DNA of 64,000 bases from Beta vulgaris subsp. vulgaris (GCF_026745355.1 NC_079202.1:41099215-41163214); one strand, 5' to 3'; positions 46,537 to 57,515 are shown, counted from the first letter of the stretch. The notes: a model not told the origin generated them from the letters alone. Program-made: numbers and translations.

Positions 46537-49500
46537 TTATCTAGCTAGCTCAGCAAACCACAATTGGTCACTGTCCTTCCAAGTGTGACTAAGCTTACTC
46601 TTCACTCTAATACATATATCTAGCTGAATTTTCTTGATCACCACAGCAGGTCTCCAGACAGCAGCTTCCCAAAGTGCATTATTTCTGGCTCTCCAAATAT
46701 GGTACACAATAGCAGCTAAACAAGCATAAGCTACTTGTTGTTGTACTTTGCTTCTAAACTTTCTCCCCCATTTTCTCCAATGATTATAAATACTTTCTTG
46801 CGCAGACATTCTTAAGTGTAGTCAGTTCATAATCCCCCTGCATACTTCTTGACTAAATTGGGATTGAAAGAATAAGTGAGAACAAGAATCTTGCCCCTGC
46901 TGACATAGGAGGCAGGATGCATCCTGACAAATTCCAGCTTGCTGCAGCTTTTCTCTTGTTCTTAGCCTTCCCACCATAGTTAACCAAGCTATAAATGAGT
47001 GTTTAGGGATATTGATTGGATTCCAGACCCAATGCTTCCACCATACAGTGTCTTGATCTCCCCTGAGCCAATTGTAGCCTTGCTTAACAGTGTATTCTCT
47101 GCTGCCATCCATCCAGAGATTATTGTGATAAGCCACTTTCATTTTATCCTTCATCTTGCAAATTACTTTCCAAGACCAGCTAGCAGATGAGGGAGCCACA
47201 TAGGTCCACCAGTTCTCATTCTTGATATATATACAATGAACGCATTTAATCCACAGAGTATCCTCCTTTTGAGCAATTTGCCAAGTGTACTTTCCAATTG
47301 CTGCCATATTCCATAGTTTGCAGTCCCTAATTCCCAGCCCACCACTTTTCTTAGGTCTGCAGACCCAGTTCCAACTGACAAGAGGGGCCTTAGTAAGATA
47401 TGTCTTACCCTCCCACAAGAAAGCCCTACAAAGTTGCATAATCTTCTGCATCACCCCTTTTGGAATTATGAAGACTTGAGCCCAGTAAATGTGGAGGCTA
47501 AGTAGCACTGAATTCACCAGCACATTCCTTCCAGCATAGGATAAGTGCCTAGATGTCCAGCAAAGTAACCTATGTAGAATCCTATCAACTAGGATATCAC
47601 AATCAGCAGTAGTTACTCTTTTAGAGGTTATAGGAACCCCTAGATATCTGAAGGGAAAACTACCCTTCTTAAAGCCAGTTACTTGCAACAGTCTGGTTTG
47701 AACTTCTTCACTGATGTTCCCAAAATAGATAGCTGACTTCTCATGACTAGCTTTCAACCCAGAAGCTTGAGAAAAAGAGTTAAGTGCCCTCATCATCAGC
47801 ACAACAGATTTAACCTCTCCTTTACAGAATAGCATTAAATCATCAGCAAAAATAAGGTGGGTAAGCTTGAGATTTTTGCATCTAACATGATACCTAAACC
47901 CAGGTTTACTACTCATCTTCTTCATAATTCTAGTGTAGTACTCCATAATCACCACAAACAAAAGAGGAGAAAGTGGATCCCCCTGTCTCAACCCCTTCTT
48001 GCCCTTAAAAAGACCCACATAATCCACCATTTATACTAATGGAATATGAAGGACTAGTGACACAAGTCATGATCCATCTCTAGAATGTCTCAGGAAACTT
48101 TAATTTGGTAAGAAGCTCACCTAAGAAGGCCCATCTTACAGAATCATAGGCCTTCTTGAGGTCTATCTTCAATGTGCATCTAGATGGTTCACTTTTCCTT
48201 TTATAGTGACTCAAGATATCTTGGCAAATCAAGATATTATGCATGATGCTTCTATTAGCAATAAAAGCACTTTGAGCTTGGTCCACTATCCCAGGTAATA
48301 CCAGCTTCAATCTGGAGCATAGCATTTTAGATATTACTTTATACAGAACATTGCAACATGCTATAGGACGAAATTGACTCACATCTTCAGGTTGATCTAC
48401 TTTAGGGATTAAACAAAGTGTAGTTGCATTAATATGTTTGAGTAGTTTACCAGTCTGAAAAAAGTCAAGAACAGCATCCATAATCTCCTGTCCCACACAA
48501 GGCCAACTTTCTTTCAAAAAACCACTGGAATAGCCATCTGGCCCTGCTGCTTTCCCTTCATCAATGTCAAAAAGAGCTTCCTTCACATCAGAACCAGTGA
48601 AGGGAGCACATAGATCTTGTTGTTGCTGGTTGCTAATTACTTCACCTTCAGCAATAATAGAGTGACTAACTCTATTATTAGCTTCACTTTCAGAGCCTAA
48701 TAGCTTTTCATAGTAATTAAGGAAAGAGGCTTCAATATCATCTGGATTTTCTTTCCAACTTCTGGATGTATCCTTTATCCTATATACATGATTTTGCTGT
48801 CTTCTCTTTCTCAGACATGCATGGAAATAAGCAGAATTTTCATCGCCCCCTTTTATCCAATTGGTCTTCACCTTCTGCTTCAAGAGACTAAGTCTAGCCT
48901 TTGTCACTCTATCATACTCCTGCCTAGCCACTTTCTCTTGATTATGCAAATCTGGATCCAAAGGTTGAGAGTAGATAGCCTGTTGAATGTCAGTCAACCT
49001 AGTAAGAGCCACCTGGGCCTCCTTCTCAATATTTGCAAACTTTGCATGATGCAAAGCTTTCAAACATGGTTTCAACCTCTTCAATTTTTTAACCACCTTA
49101 TACATTGCTACTCCCTGCACATTCTCTTGCCAGCTTTCAGCCACAATTCTCAGGAAATCCTCATCATCAGACCACATGTTGCAATATTTAAATTGAGAAG
49201 CTTTGCGAGTCACTGTTGCATCTAATCTTATTACCATAGAACAATGATCTGAGATGCCCTCATGGATACTAATTGCATTAGCAGCCCTAAACACATCAAA
49301 CCACTCTGTATTTGCTAGTACTCTGTCAATTCTCGAAAACACCCTGCTCTCTCCATCCTGCTTGTTTGACCAAGTGAAGAAAGGTCCACTGGAAGGATGC
49401 TCCTACAACATACACATTCTTACACAATTTCTGAACCCATCTACCTCCTCCAAAGTAACTTGAGACCCAATTCTCTCTCCCAAATTCAGAACATTATTAA

Positions 49501-49912
49501 AGTCACCTAAGACTAACCAAGCACCTTTGATATTTTTACTAATCTGCATCAAATCCATCCACAACCTACCTCTCTCCTCAGCATCATTCAACACATACAC
49601 CATTGAAATAGCCAACTGTTTACCAAAATGTTTGTGAATAACCTCACAATGAATGACTTGATCCCCAATATATGTACTGGACACAACAAACAAATTAGGA
49701 TTCCAAATAAACCATATTCTACCACCAGCATGATGCTGATAATTTGTAATAACAGACCACCCACTCCCAAGATTTGGGAACACCTTGTGAAAATTTCCTG
49801 CCCTCACCCTAGTTTCCAGCAACCCAAATAGTCCCAGATGATAGTGATTTAAATACCATTTAACATCACTTTGTTTTTGGGAGCTAATAAGGCCTCTAAT
49901 GTTTTCCAACAT
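46537..49912 (-). pseudogene. LINE ORF2, endonuclease/reverse transcriptase, few lesions
   Basis: The APE-type endonuclease (49912-49220) has GLLETRV, LVLGDFNNVL, FSRIDRVLAN and ISDHCSMV. RT follows: AAGPDGYSSGFLKESW, LIPKVDQPEDVSQFRPIACC, KIDLKKAYDSVRW, GLRQGDPLSPLLFVVIMEYY, and the catalytic FADD at 47850-47839. Thumb motifs FRYLGVPIT and GGLGIRDCKLWN come next. The zf-RVT region (CLLCQQGQDSCSHLFF) ends near 46830 and a short tail ends at 46537. Damage seen: in-frame stops at about 49403, 48080 and 46822, and one single-base frameshift near 48035. This codes for the nicking and reverse-transcribing enzyme of the LINE. Confidence 0.9.
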
Positions 49913-49918
49913 CCCACA

Positions 49919-51295
49919 CTATCCATTAGGGGGTTGAGTCATTCCTTCCCCCTGCTCCTTGTTTACATTTTCTGGCTTATCAATCTGTCCTTCCCCTTGC
50001 TGTTGAGGGACTTGCTCCTGTTCATCAGCTTGCATCACTACACACCCCCGTCCAGCTTCCTCTTCTATAGCTGAGATATCAACCTTATCTCCTGGTTGCT
50101 CAACATTATTCACTGTACCAAGATCTTCAGTCCTAGGAACAGTAATGTTTGCCCCTCCTACAGTTCCAGATGGCACAACCTTCTTCTTCACCACCCATTG
50201 CTTGCTAGGTTTCACTTTTTTCAGAGTTAGCTCATATTTCTTTTGTCTACATTGCTCCCCTGTATGACCAATACCCTTACATTCCTCACACTGTATTGGT
50301 TTACAATCATATTCAACCCTCTGGCTAACTTTGATACCCTTTTCATTAGTAAACCACACTTCATCTGGCATAGGTTTACTAATGTTAACCTCAACCAGCA
50401 CTCTAGCATACTCCAGTAAGTCCTTTTGAGCCGTAGCTCTATCAGACCTAATAGGTTTACCTATCAAGCTAGCAATCTTATTGAGAGCCACCTGACCCCA
50501 ATACTTGAGTGGGAGGCCAGGTAATCGAATCCTGGTAGGCACCACTGTCACTTTCTCCTTCAAGAGGTCTAAATCTGCAGACCATTCCTTCATGATCACC
50601 GGCTTATGATCATACAAAATAGGTCCAGCTTCCATGGCCATCTTCCTACCCTCCACCGTTCGAAAACGCACTACAAAAACTCCATTCATTCCCATGGCTA
50701 TTCTATCAATGCCAAACTTCCCCCAAACACGTCGAATAAAGCCATTTACAATCCTTACAGGCAACTTCATCCCCAAAATGTAACATACAATCGCAGATTC
50801 CCAGAATACAATTTCATCCTTCACATCCTCCTCCGAAATCACCACATCATCAACAACTTCAGAGTTAACATTAGCATTATTAGGTAAAGTAAGGTCAATA
50901 CCTTCCTCCCTAATTGTTTCAAATAGATTTTGGCGCCAAGAGTTGTTATTCGGGTTACCTGGATTGCTGACCAGTTACTGCATAGGATGAGGTGAAGGAT
51001 TCACCATATTGTCTGATTCTGATCTCACCGGAGTTCTAACTGATGAAATCCATGTCTCCAGTCGACTTCTCGCAGCCTCAAAATTCGCTCTATCTAGGTT
51101 TGAAGCATTTACATCCGCAGATGCTACAGAGTCATCATCCTTCTCTTCCTCAGATGACCAGCTTAGAACCGAGATCTCCGGAACATCATTGATACTCTTC
51201 GTTTTCTTCGCATCATTTGTCGATGGTTTCTTCACTACCTTCACTGGTTGCTTTGTTTTTTTACCTCCATTTCCTTTTTTCGAACCTTTTGCCAT
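49919..51295 (-). pseudogene. LINE ORF1, nucleic-acid-binding protein, one nonsense codon
   Basis: One frame of 459 codons with a single in-frame TAA (50977-50975). The N-terminus is Lys-rich (MAKGSKKGNGGKKTKQPVKV), then acidic. The middle part (about 150-270) has IVFWESAIVCYILG, FIRRVWGKFGID and RLPGLPLKYW, the DUF4283 pattern of plant LINE ORF1 proteins. A CCHC zinc knuckle, CEECKGIGHTGEQC, follows at about 50285-50244. The tail is Gln/Glu-rich. In L1-type elements this protein coats the RNA in the retrotransposition particle. The premature stop removes the binding regions. Confidence 0.85.
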
Positions 51296-51660
51296 GGCTC
51301 CAGCAGATGCTGAGCTTCAAATCCAGAAAACAATGAGAAAAACGTGCCTAACAGTGAAAGCTAGAGAGAAGGGAGACTTTCTCTCTCTAACCCATCATTA
51401 ATTGTCCACCACAGATATTGATAGGCTAGAATTGGGATACTTTCATAGTTTCATTGGTCTCTAGGTACTTTGTTAATTTTCTGGGACCAAAGCACGCGGT
51501 AAGGTTCTCTCGCCCACTCCTTGAAGGTGAAAACCATTGTTAGTAAAGAAGTCAAAAGTCTACATTCTGCAACGCACATTTACATCGTCCCCCACAACAG
51601 CCCATATTTGCACAACAAGATATCAGATTTCATCTCTTATCTCCATCGAGGAAACTATAT

Positions 51661-51862
51661 ACTTTCATTTAGAGGTAACTCACTTTCATTTAGAGGTAAC
51701 TTACTTTCATTTAGAGGTAACTTACTTTAATTTGGAGGTAAGTTACTTTCTTTTAGAGGTAACTTACTTTCATTTGGAGGTAACTTACTTTCATTTAGAG
51801 GTAAGTTACTTTCATTTAGACCTAAGTTAGTTTCATTTAGACCTAAGTTACTTTCATTTAGA
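51661..51862 (+). repeat. 21-bp minisatellite, about nine to ten units
   Basis: Units ACTTTCATTTAGAGGTAACTT repeat head to tail with few changes; the last units change AGAGG to AGACC. The open frame across it (repeating SFRGNLL) is an artefact of the unit length being divisible by three. Confidence 0.88.
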
Positions 51863-53240
51863 CTAACTGAAAAAATGAAGACTAACTGAAAAAAATTTAG
51901 GACTAACTGATAAAAAATGAAGACTAATTGAAAAAAATGAAGACTAACTGAAAAAAATTTAAGACTAACTGAAAAAAATTTGAAGACTACCTGAAAAAAA
52001 GTGAAGACTAACTGAAAAAAAAATTGAAACCAACTGAAAAAAAAAGGGAAATTCTATATGGTGACCCTCAACTTTTTTAAATTATATTTGGTAGACAATT
52101 TTTATCTTTCCTCTATTTGGTAACCCTCAACTCTATTTTTTTTATTTTCTTTAACCTTATTACATTTTAAAATCATTTTTAGTTAAAAAAATTGAATTTT
52201 CAATTACAAAACTCATTTTGAAATTAAAAGAACCCCAAACCCTCCCCCACCCTAATCACCCATCCTACCACCCCCTCTCCTCCCCTAGCCACCACCACCC
52301 CCTTCCCTCTTCACTGCCAGCCACCATCACCCCTCCCCCCTTCACCGCCACCGCCGGACCACCCTTTCGATCCCCCGGTGCGGAGGCTTCCTCCTTCGCC
52401 GTCGACTGTAACCCAGCTTCCACGAACCACCTCGACCCTCTTTCCCACGCCCCCCGACTTGCCGACGCACCTACCTTTCTCTCCTCTAACAAAATCGAAA
52501 CCCACCACCTTCCACACCATTTCAGACTCCCAACCTCTAGCCCTCCGATTTCCAGCACCCACCTATCCCCTCCGATTTCTACCACCTATCCACCCCATCC
52601 GAACCTAAATTGCAACAGGTTCTGCGTCAGAGGAGAGAGAGGGTCGAAAATGGTGTGGAAGGTGGTGGGTTTCGATTTTGTCATAGGAGAGAGAGGGAGG
52701 TGCGGTGACTGATCGGGGTGGGAGGAAAGAGGGTCGGGGTGGGTTCGTGGGTCCTGGGTTATGGTTGGCAGCAGGGGAGGAAGCGTCGGCACCGGGGGAA
52801 AGGGTGGTCCGGCGGTGGCAGTGAAGGGGAAAGGGGGTGATGGTGGATAGCCGTGAAGGGGAAGGGGGTGATGTTGGCTAGGGGAGGAGAGAGGGTGGTA
52901 GGATGGGTGGTTATGGTGGGTGGGGAAGGTTTGAGTTTTTTTTTTTCATTTTAAAATCAGTTTTTTGTAATTAAAAAATCAATTTTTATTTAAAAAATGA
53001 TTTTAAAATGTAAAAAGGTCAAAGAAAATACAAAAAATAAAGTAGAGGGTTACCAAATAGAGGAAAGATAAAAATTGTCTACCAAATAGAAATTGAAAAA
53101 ATTTGGGGTCACCATATAGAATTTCCCAAAAAAAAAAAAAGAAGACTAACTGAAAAAAAAATGAAGACTACCTGAAAAAAATGAAGACTACCTGAAAAAA
53201 AATAAAGACAAACTGAAACCCAAGTGAGTCTAACTGAAGC
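51863..53240 (+). repeat. GACTAACTGAAAAAAATGAA minisatellite, split by a Mutator-like element
   Basis: About nine units of 18-22 bp (GACTAACTGAAAAAA plus ATGAA or TTTA) run from 51863 to 52045 and resume at 53128-53240 as GAAGACTACCTGAAAAAA units. The break is exactly the fold-back element at 52046-53127. This array grows directly out of the 21-bp array before it. Confidence 0.85.
52046..53127. mobile_element. Fold-back Mutator-like element, near-complete inverted repeat
   Basis: The ends GGGAAATTCTATATGGTGAC (left) and, in reverse complement, GGGAAATTCTATATGGTGAC (right) are identical over 20 bases. Inverted similarity continues through TATTTGGTAGACAATTTTTA, the CCACCC-rich part, CCGCCGGACCACCCTTTC, and even ACAAAATCGAAACCCACCAC near the middle (52489 versus 52690). 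Arms of about 480 bp surround a loop of about 110 bp. It is flanked by at least nine A on each side, so a 9-bp poly-A duplication fits. The Pro-rich open frames inside are strand-symmetric artefacts or captured host DNA. Confidence 0.85.
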
Positions 53241-53705
53241 ACAAGTGCTTCTAACTGAAGTCGTCCGACACAATATGAACTCATAAAATAATTAGTTTTG
53301 ATAAAACTTTTATTCCGTTTACACAAAATAAATCAAGTAAAGAAAGCTGGGTTTTTAGAGTGTGGGCTAACTTAAAACCAAAATCAGGTTTAGGAGTTTG
53401 GGCTTTGGGTCCATTAGAACAAAAGTGCTCTCATTTTAATTTTGGGTCATTTGGATTAAATGGGAACAACACATAAGAGGAGAGGAAAAGAAGCAGTAGA
53501 AGAAGAAAGGAAGAGATAGGAAAAACTGAGGAAGTAGTGGTAGAGAGTGGTGGTGGATGTCGGCGAGGTTGGAGGGTTAAGGTGGTGCTCAAGCGAGAGG
53601 GAGGTCGCGAGGTTGTGGGCAGAAGGCAGGCATGGTGGTTCGAAGGGGGGTTGCAATGCTGTGTTGGTCGAGCAGGGGGGGTCTGCGCTGAGCATGGGCT
53701 GCAAC
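53241..53705. other. Non-genic DNA, G-rich right half
   Basis: The left part is AT-rich, and the right (53530-53700) is G-rich with GGTGGTGG and GGGAGGTCGCGAGG. A 28-base exact match to 45982-46009 lies at 53346-53373. No gene is supported. Confidence 0.4.
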
Positions 53706-54340
53706 TAGACATGACAAAGTTGGTCCTGATCCGAAAATCCGGTCCTAAATATCCGATCTGTGGTCCGATTTGGGTCCGAACGAGACGGTCCGAACCTTGA
53801 TCCGAATCCGAAACGGTCCTGATCCGGTCCGAATCCCGATCCGAAATAATCTTGATCCGAAACTCATCTGAAATCCGAATGATCCGATATAATCTTACCC
53901 GATCACAAACCGACCCGACCAGATCTAAAACTGATCCGACCCGAAGGTAAACCAATCCGAAATTATTGGTTTCGATTAGGCTTTGATCCGAAATACCCGA
54001 AACTTACCACTTTTTTTATATAAAAAAATATCATTGGTATAAGTATTCCATTCATTCCACCATAGTCCGATTCCGATCCGAAATAATAGTCCATACGATG
54101 ACCCAATCCGAAACGATCTGATCCGGTCCGATCCCGGTCCCAATGTAACTTGATCCGAAAACGGTCCGATCTGAATTGGTCCGGTTCGATTCCGATCCGA
54201 AATAATAGTCCGAACGATGACCCAATCCGAAACGGCATGATCCGGTCCGATCCCAGTCCGAATGTAACTTGATCCGAAAATCGTCCGATCTGAATTGGTC
54301 CGGTCCGAATCCGATCCGATTGGTCTGATTGCCAGGTCTA
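53706..54340. mobile_element. Non-autonomous hAT element, 8-bp TSD GCTGCAAC
   Basis: The left end TAGACATGACAAAGTTGGTC and the reverse complement of the right end, TAGACCTGGCAATCAGACCA, form the inverted repeat. GCTGCAAC flanks both sides exactly (53698-53705 and 54341-54348). The interior is made of GGTCCGAT, AATCCGATCCGAAA and GATCCGGTCC motifs, with a ~121-bp tandem duplication (about 54064-54184 and 54185-54305). No protein is encoded; the open frames with RTGSDR or IRTGI repeats are artefacts. Confidence 0.92.
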
Positions 54341-54348
54341 GCTGCAAC

Positions 54349-55134
54349 TAGAGGGATGGGGTTTGCGGTGGTGGCACAGGGTCATGGCGGAGGTCAAGGC
54401 GGTCCGACAGAGGTCAGTGGTGGTTCGGGTGATGGAGCTTTGATGGTGGTTTTTAATGGTTGTTAATGGTGGGTTTCAATATATATATTTTGTTGTTTTG
54501 AAAATCATACATTAAAGAGGAGGAAGAAGAAATGAAGCAAACTTGGATGGTGTTTGCTTGGGTTTGTGGGTAGACTTATGTGGGTATTTTATAGAGGGAA
54601 AATTTTTTGATTTTTGGTTTGAATGGGTCAAGCTCCATTGATGAGCATTGAGCAAGATATGAAATTGAAGAGGGAGATTTCTTTTGACCATTGCATGTAG
54701 TTGTGTAGAAATTGAGTGTGGTTTTAGCTTTGAATTTCTGACATGAGTAATTGAGTGGGTTGAATTTGACTCCATTGTTGAAGGGTCATGTAATAGGGGA
54801 AAGGGAGGAAGAAGATGACTGATTCTTTTGTTTTTGTTCTCTTCCCTTTTTTTGGGCTAAATTATTAAATGGCTTATGGTCTTTCAATTGGGCTTCAGAC
54901 TAAGAATAGTTTGGCTCAATTAATATGTATAGATGGATAGAAGATGGCTAAGTTTATATATAGAACTCAAAAGAAAATACGTGAATAAATAGTATTATAA
55001 ATTTTAGATACATTTTAATAAAATCATTTATCAAAGAATTCGTAACTCAATTAAATCACCTTTAATAAACTTATTATTAGATAAGACTAAATTATCGATT
55101 AATATATTTAAGTGAAAATAATATTAAATCTTAA
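54349..55134. other. Intergenic DNA, no gene seen
   Basis: G/T-rich at first, then AT-rich. The minus strand from about 54775 to 54512 has an open frame (MESNSTHSITHVRNSKLK) that looks like ordinary leader-type sequence. I found no domain and do not call a gene. Confidence 0.4.
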
Positions 55135-55724
55135 TCTCTATTATATAAGAGAAGGGGGAAGCGAAGGTGTCCTCTTTTGAAATGCCGTTTTTGCCCTTCT
55201 TTTCATTCTAAATAACAAATTCACTTACAAATCAAATGGGATTTCGAACAAAAATACCAAAAATATTATTATAACAATCACTCACAAGTCAACTAAAATC
55301 ATAAAATTGCATAATTTACGTTATGCAAATCACTAAAATGAGGAAACTTTATAAAAACTTAAAAATTCACTTACAAACTACAACCTAAGAAAAAATTGAT
55401 TTGAAATCAAAGTGTCCACTTTCTTTACAATTTATGAAGTACTGTACTTAATTCAAAAATCAATTAAAAAATTATAATTTAGAAATCATAAATAAATTTA
55501 ATAAAATTTCTATTTTGTTCATAGAATTTAACTTTGAAAAGTAAAATAAAAAAAAAAGAATGGTGAGAGACTTAAGTGACAGAAACTAAACTAATCAAAT
55601 TTTGCAACTAAAAACAATTATACTTTGTATGTCTAATGTTCCAATTTTGACTCTTATGCCGAAGAAAATCGAGTTTCAGTTTTGAAAAAAAATTCAAGCA
55701 CGCATCGCGTGCAAAAAATTCTAG
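55135..55724 (+). mobile_element. Non-autonomous Helitron, 590 bp
   Basis: It starts TCTCTATTATATAAGAGAAG after an A and ends with the hairpin GCACGCATCGCGTGC, then AAAAAATTCTAG, followed by T at 55725. The 5' TC, 3' hairpin plus CTRR, and A/T insertion site are the Helitron signature. The interior is AT-rich with no Rep/helicase. Related 3' hairpins occur near 56210 and 61530. Confidence 0.85.
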
Positions 55725-55740
55725 TAAATAATAAAATAAT

Positions 55741-55822
55741 CCGCGGTATTACAGGATTGCACAACCCATGAGGCGGGCTAGGCTGGGCAGATTGGGTTGA
55801 CCCGGCCGAAATGCCATCTCTA
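55741..55822 (-). mobile_element. hAT-like terminus fragment
   Basis: On the minus strand TAGAGATGGCATTTCGGCCG starts at 55822, followed by GGGTCAACCCAATCTGCCCA and GCCCGCC motifs. It resembles the terminus and subterminal arrays of the other hAT elements here. Its partner end is absent. Confidence 0.5.
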
Positions 55823-56085
55823 ATTTTATGTTTATAGAGTGCAAACAACTTTATTATCAATACTTAACATAAGAAATCAAGTAGCGTTGTTGTGCAAATT
55901 CGCTACTTTAAGTAGCGACTTTACCCATTGACTCACTACTCCAATTAGCGATTTCACTCTAAACTTAATAAAAAGTTCCGCACTACAAATTATACATGGA
56001 CAATATATCGAGGTAAATAAGTTCTAAATTGAACTAAATTGGAAATTTGTGAAATGCTTAGCATTATCTATGAAAAAAAAAACTA

Positions 56086-56165
56086 CTTCATTTTTTTAGT
56101 TGTTACGCTTTGACGAAAAAGCTCACATTTTTTGTCAAAGTGTAACAACTTAAAAACGGAGGAAG
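56086..56165. mobile_element. 80-bp hairpin MITE, TA-flanked
   Basis: Left CTTCATTTTTTTAGTTGTTA and the reverse complement of the right, CTTCCTCCGTTTTTAAGTTG, pair through GTTGTTACGCTTTGACGAAA / GTTGTTACACTTTGACAAAA. The whole 80 bp folds into one stem of about 35 bp. TA flanks both sides (56084-56085 and 56166-56167), as for Stowaway elements. Confidence 0.8.
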
Positions 56166-56200
56166 TATAAGTTTTCCTTCGCTCTTCTCTTATATGCTTA

Positions 56201-56260
56201 CTAGTTTTTTATACACGCGATGCATGCGAAAGCATGTAAAATATTAAATTGATTGCATGA
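56201..56260 (-). mobile_element. Helitron 3' end (minus strand)
   Basis: On the minus strand a hairpin-forming CGCATGCATCGCGTG is followed by TATAAAAAACTAG, ending at 56201, with host T next. This matches the 55135-55724 family end. The 5' end lies to the right and was not recognised. Confidence 0.55.
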
Positions 56261-56456
56261 ATTTACAAATAACTAATGATTAAAGCCATTAGAAAAAAAA
56301 ATATAATGATGAAAATCGTGAGAAAAATGATTATGTGAATAATAAAGTAGTAATTCTTTTTGCTCTTTTTATTGATTTATGTCGCAGTTAAAATATATTT
56401 ATTCTTCTTTTTCAATTTACTTTATTTTTATTTTGGTGTGCACCACTCTTCCCTTA

Positions 56457-56705
56457 GGCCCTATTCAATAATTTCATTGAACTGGACTTATTTTTACTGA
56501 ACTGAACTTATGTCCTGTTCTCGTCAACTAAGTTCAGTTCAGTACTGATCAGTTCAGTTCAGTAAAAATAAGCTCAGTTCAGTATAAATAAGTCTAGTTC
56601 AGTAAAAATCAGTTTCAACACTTGATTTTACTGAACTGAATTTATTTTTACTGAATATAACTATTTTTAAGGTGAAGTGAACAATGAATTGAACTGAACA
56701 GGGCC
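56457..56705. mobile_element. Tourist-like MITE, 3-bp TSD TTA
   Basis: The ends GGCCCTATTCAATAATTTCA and, in reverse complement, GGCCCTGTTCAGTTCAATTC are flanked by TTA on both sides (56454-56456 and 56706-56708), as for PIF/Harbinger-derived Tourist MITEs. The interior is almost entirely GTTCAGTTCAGTAAAAATAA and its inverse TTTTTACTGAACTGAACTTA, so it folds back along its length. Confidence 0.88.
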
Positions 56706-56708
56706 TTA

Positions 56709-57044
56709 TACCAGAGACTGTGCACTTTAATTCCATTGGGCCTCTAATGAGTTGGTTCGGCAGGCTGGTTGAGCCAACCCAATTATTAGACAACTAGCTA
56801 AAAATAAGTAAACACTAAAAAATAGGTAAAAATTAACCGTCGATCTACTATAATACGGTCTTACATTAAGTCTCATCGTCAGGCCATCCCAATAAGCCAT
56901 TTAGCAGCCCAATACGAGTGTCACATGCTAAACCGGCAATACGATTTTTCTTATAACTTTTCGACCTTAAACCCGTAACTTTTTAATCCAAACATATTAA
57001 ATCTGAATTATTTGACAAAAAACCTTAGCATTTAAGCAGTATGT
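56709..57044. other. AT-rich spacer, no gene seen
   Basis: No frame, RNA gene or element end could be supported. Confidence 0.4.
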
Positions 57045-57515
57045 ACTAACTTTCACCCTAAAATAACTTTAACTAGAAAGTACAAACAAATTACGATATT
57101 AACAAATGGGTTTAAAACATTAACCTAAACCTTAACTTTTGAATCTGCAAGTTAATACTCTTTTCACCCTAAAATATTAACTTGAACTAGAAACTGCATG
57201 TTCTCTATTTAAAACAAAATTTAAGCAGTATGTCCTGGTGCAAGTATTAACTTTTCACCCTAAAATATTAACTTGAACTAGAAACTGCAAACATATTATG
57301 ATATTAACAAATAAGTTAAAAAAACTTAACTTTTGAACCTAAAACCTTGACTTTTGAAAGTGCAAACTTCTTTCCCAAAAAAAAAGGATGAAACCTTAAA
57401 CTTTCACCCTAAAATATTAACTTTAATAAGAAACTGCAAACATATTATGATATTAACAAATGGGTTAAGAACCTTATCTTTTGAACCTAAAATCTCAACT
57501 TTTGAAACTGCAAGA
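57045..57515. repeat. Imperfect tandem repeat, four units of about 110-140 bp
   Basis: Each unit contains TTTCACCCTAAAATATTAAC, TAGAAACTGCAAACATATTA, ATATTAACAAATGGGTTAA and CTTAACTTTTGAACCTAAAA. Units begin near 57050, 57160, 57255 and 57400. Units vary in length through internal deletions. There is no coding potential. Confidence 0.7.

Larger units (their letters stand above)
46354..51406 (-). mobile_element. Nearly complete L1-type LINE, 5.05 kb
   Basis: It is bounded by an imperfect 13-bp duplication: CACCGCAGATATT at 46341-46353 and CACCACAGATATT at 51407-51419, differing at one base. A 5' leader of about 110 bases with CT-rich repeats precedes ORF1 (51295-49919). ORF2 (49912-46537) follows 6 bp later, and a GT-rich 3' region ends in ACCAAAAA. 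Both ORFs carry only a few lesions, so this is one of the younger elements here. Unlike the 34.7-40.4 kb LINE it has no RNase H domain after the zinc-finger region. Confidence 0.9.

Noticed and set aside
51521..51830. Open frames with repeating SFRGNLL or FHLEVTY units
   Set aside because: They come from a 21-bp minisatellite whose unit length is divisible by three; no start context or domain.
51661..52045. Regular short repeats that might be taken for a CRISPR array
   Set aside because: Units are directly adjacent with no unique spacers, and this is plant nuclear DNA.
52218..52792. Pro/Ser-rich and Gly/Trp-rich frames up to 164 codons on both strands
   Set aside because: They lie in the inverted arms of the fold-back element and mirror each other; no conserved domain seen.
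45994..53373. The 28-base match at 45982 and 53346 as a pair of LTR ends
   Set aside because: Similarity stops on both sides of the 28 bases, there is no TG...CA structure, and the interval contains unrelated LINE and minisatellite DNA.
53431..54347. Frames with SDRDSDRIRT and IGPDRT repeats
   Set aside because: They translate GGTCCGAT-type arrays of a hAT element and have no counterpart protein.
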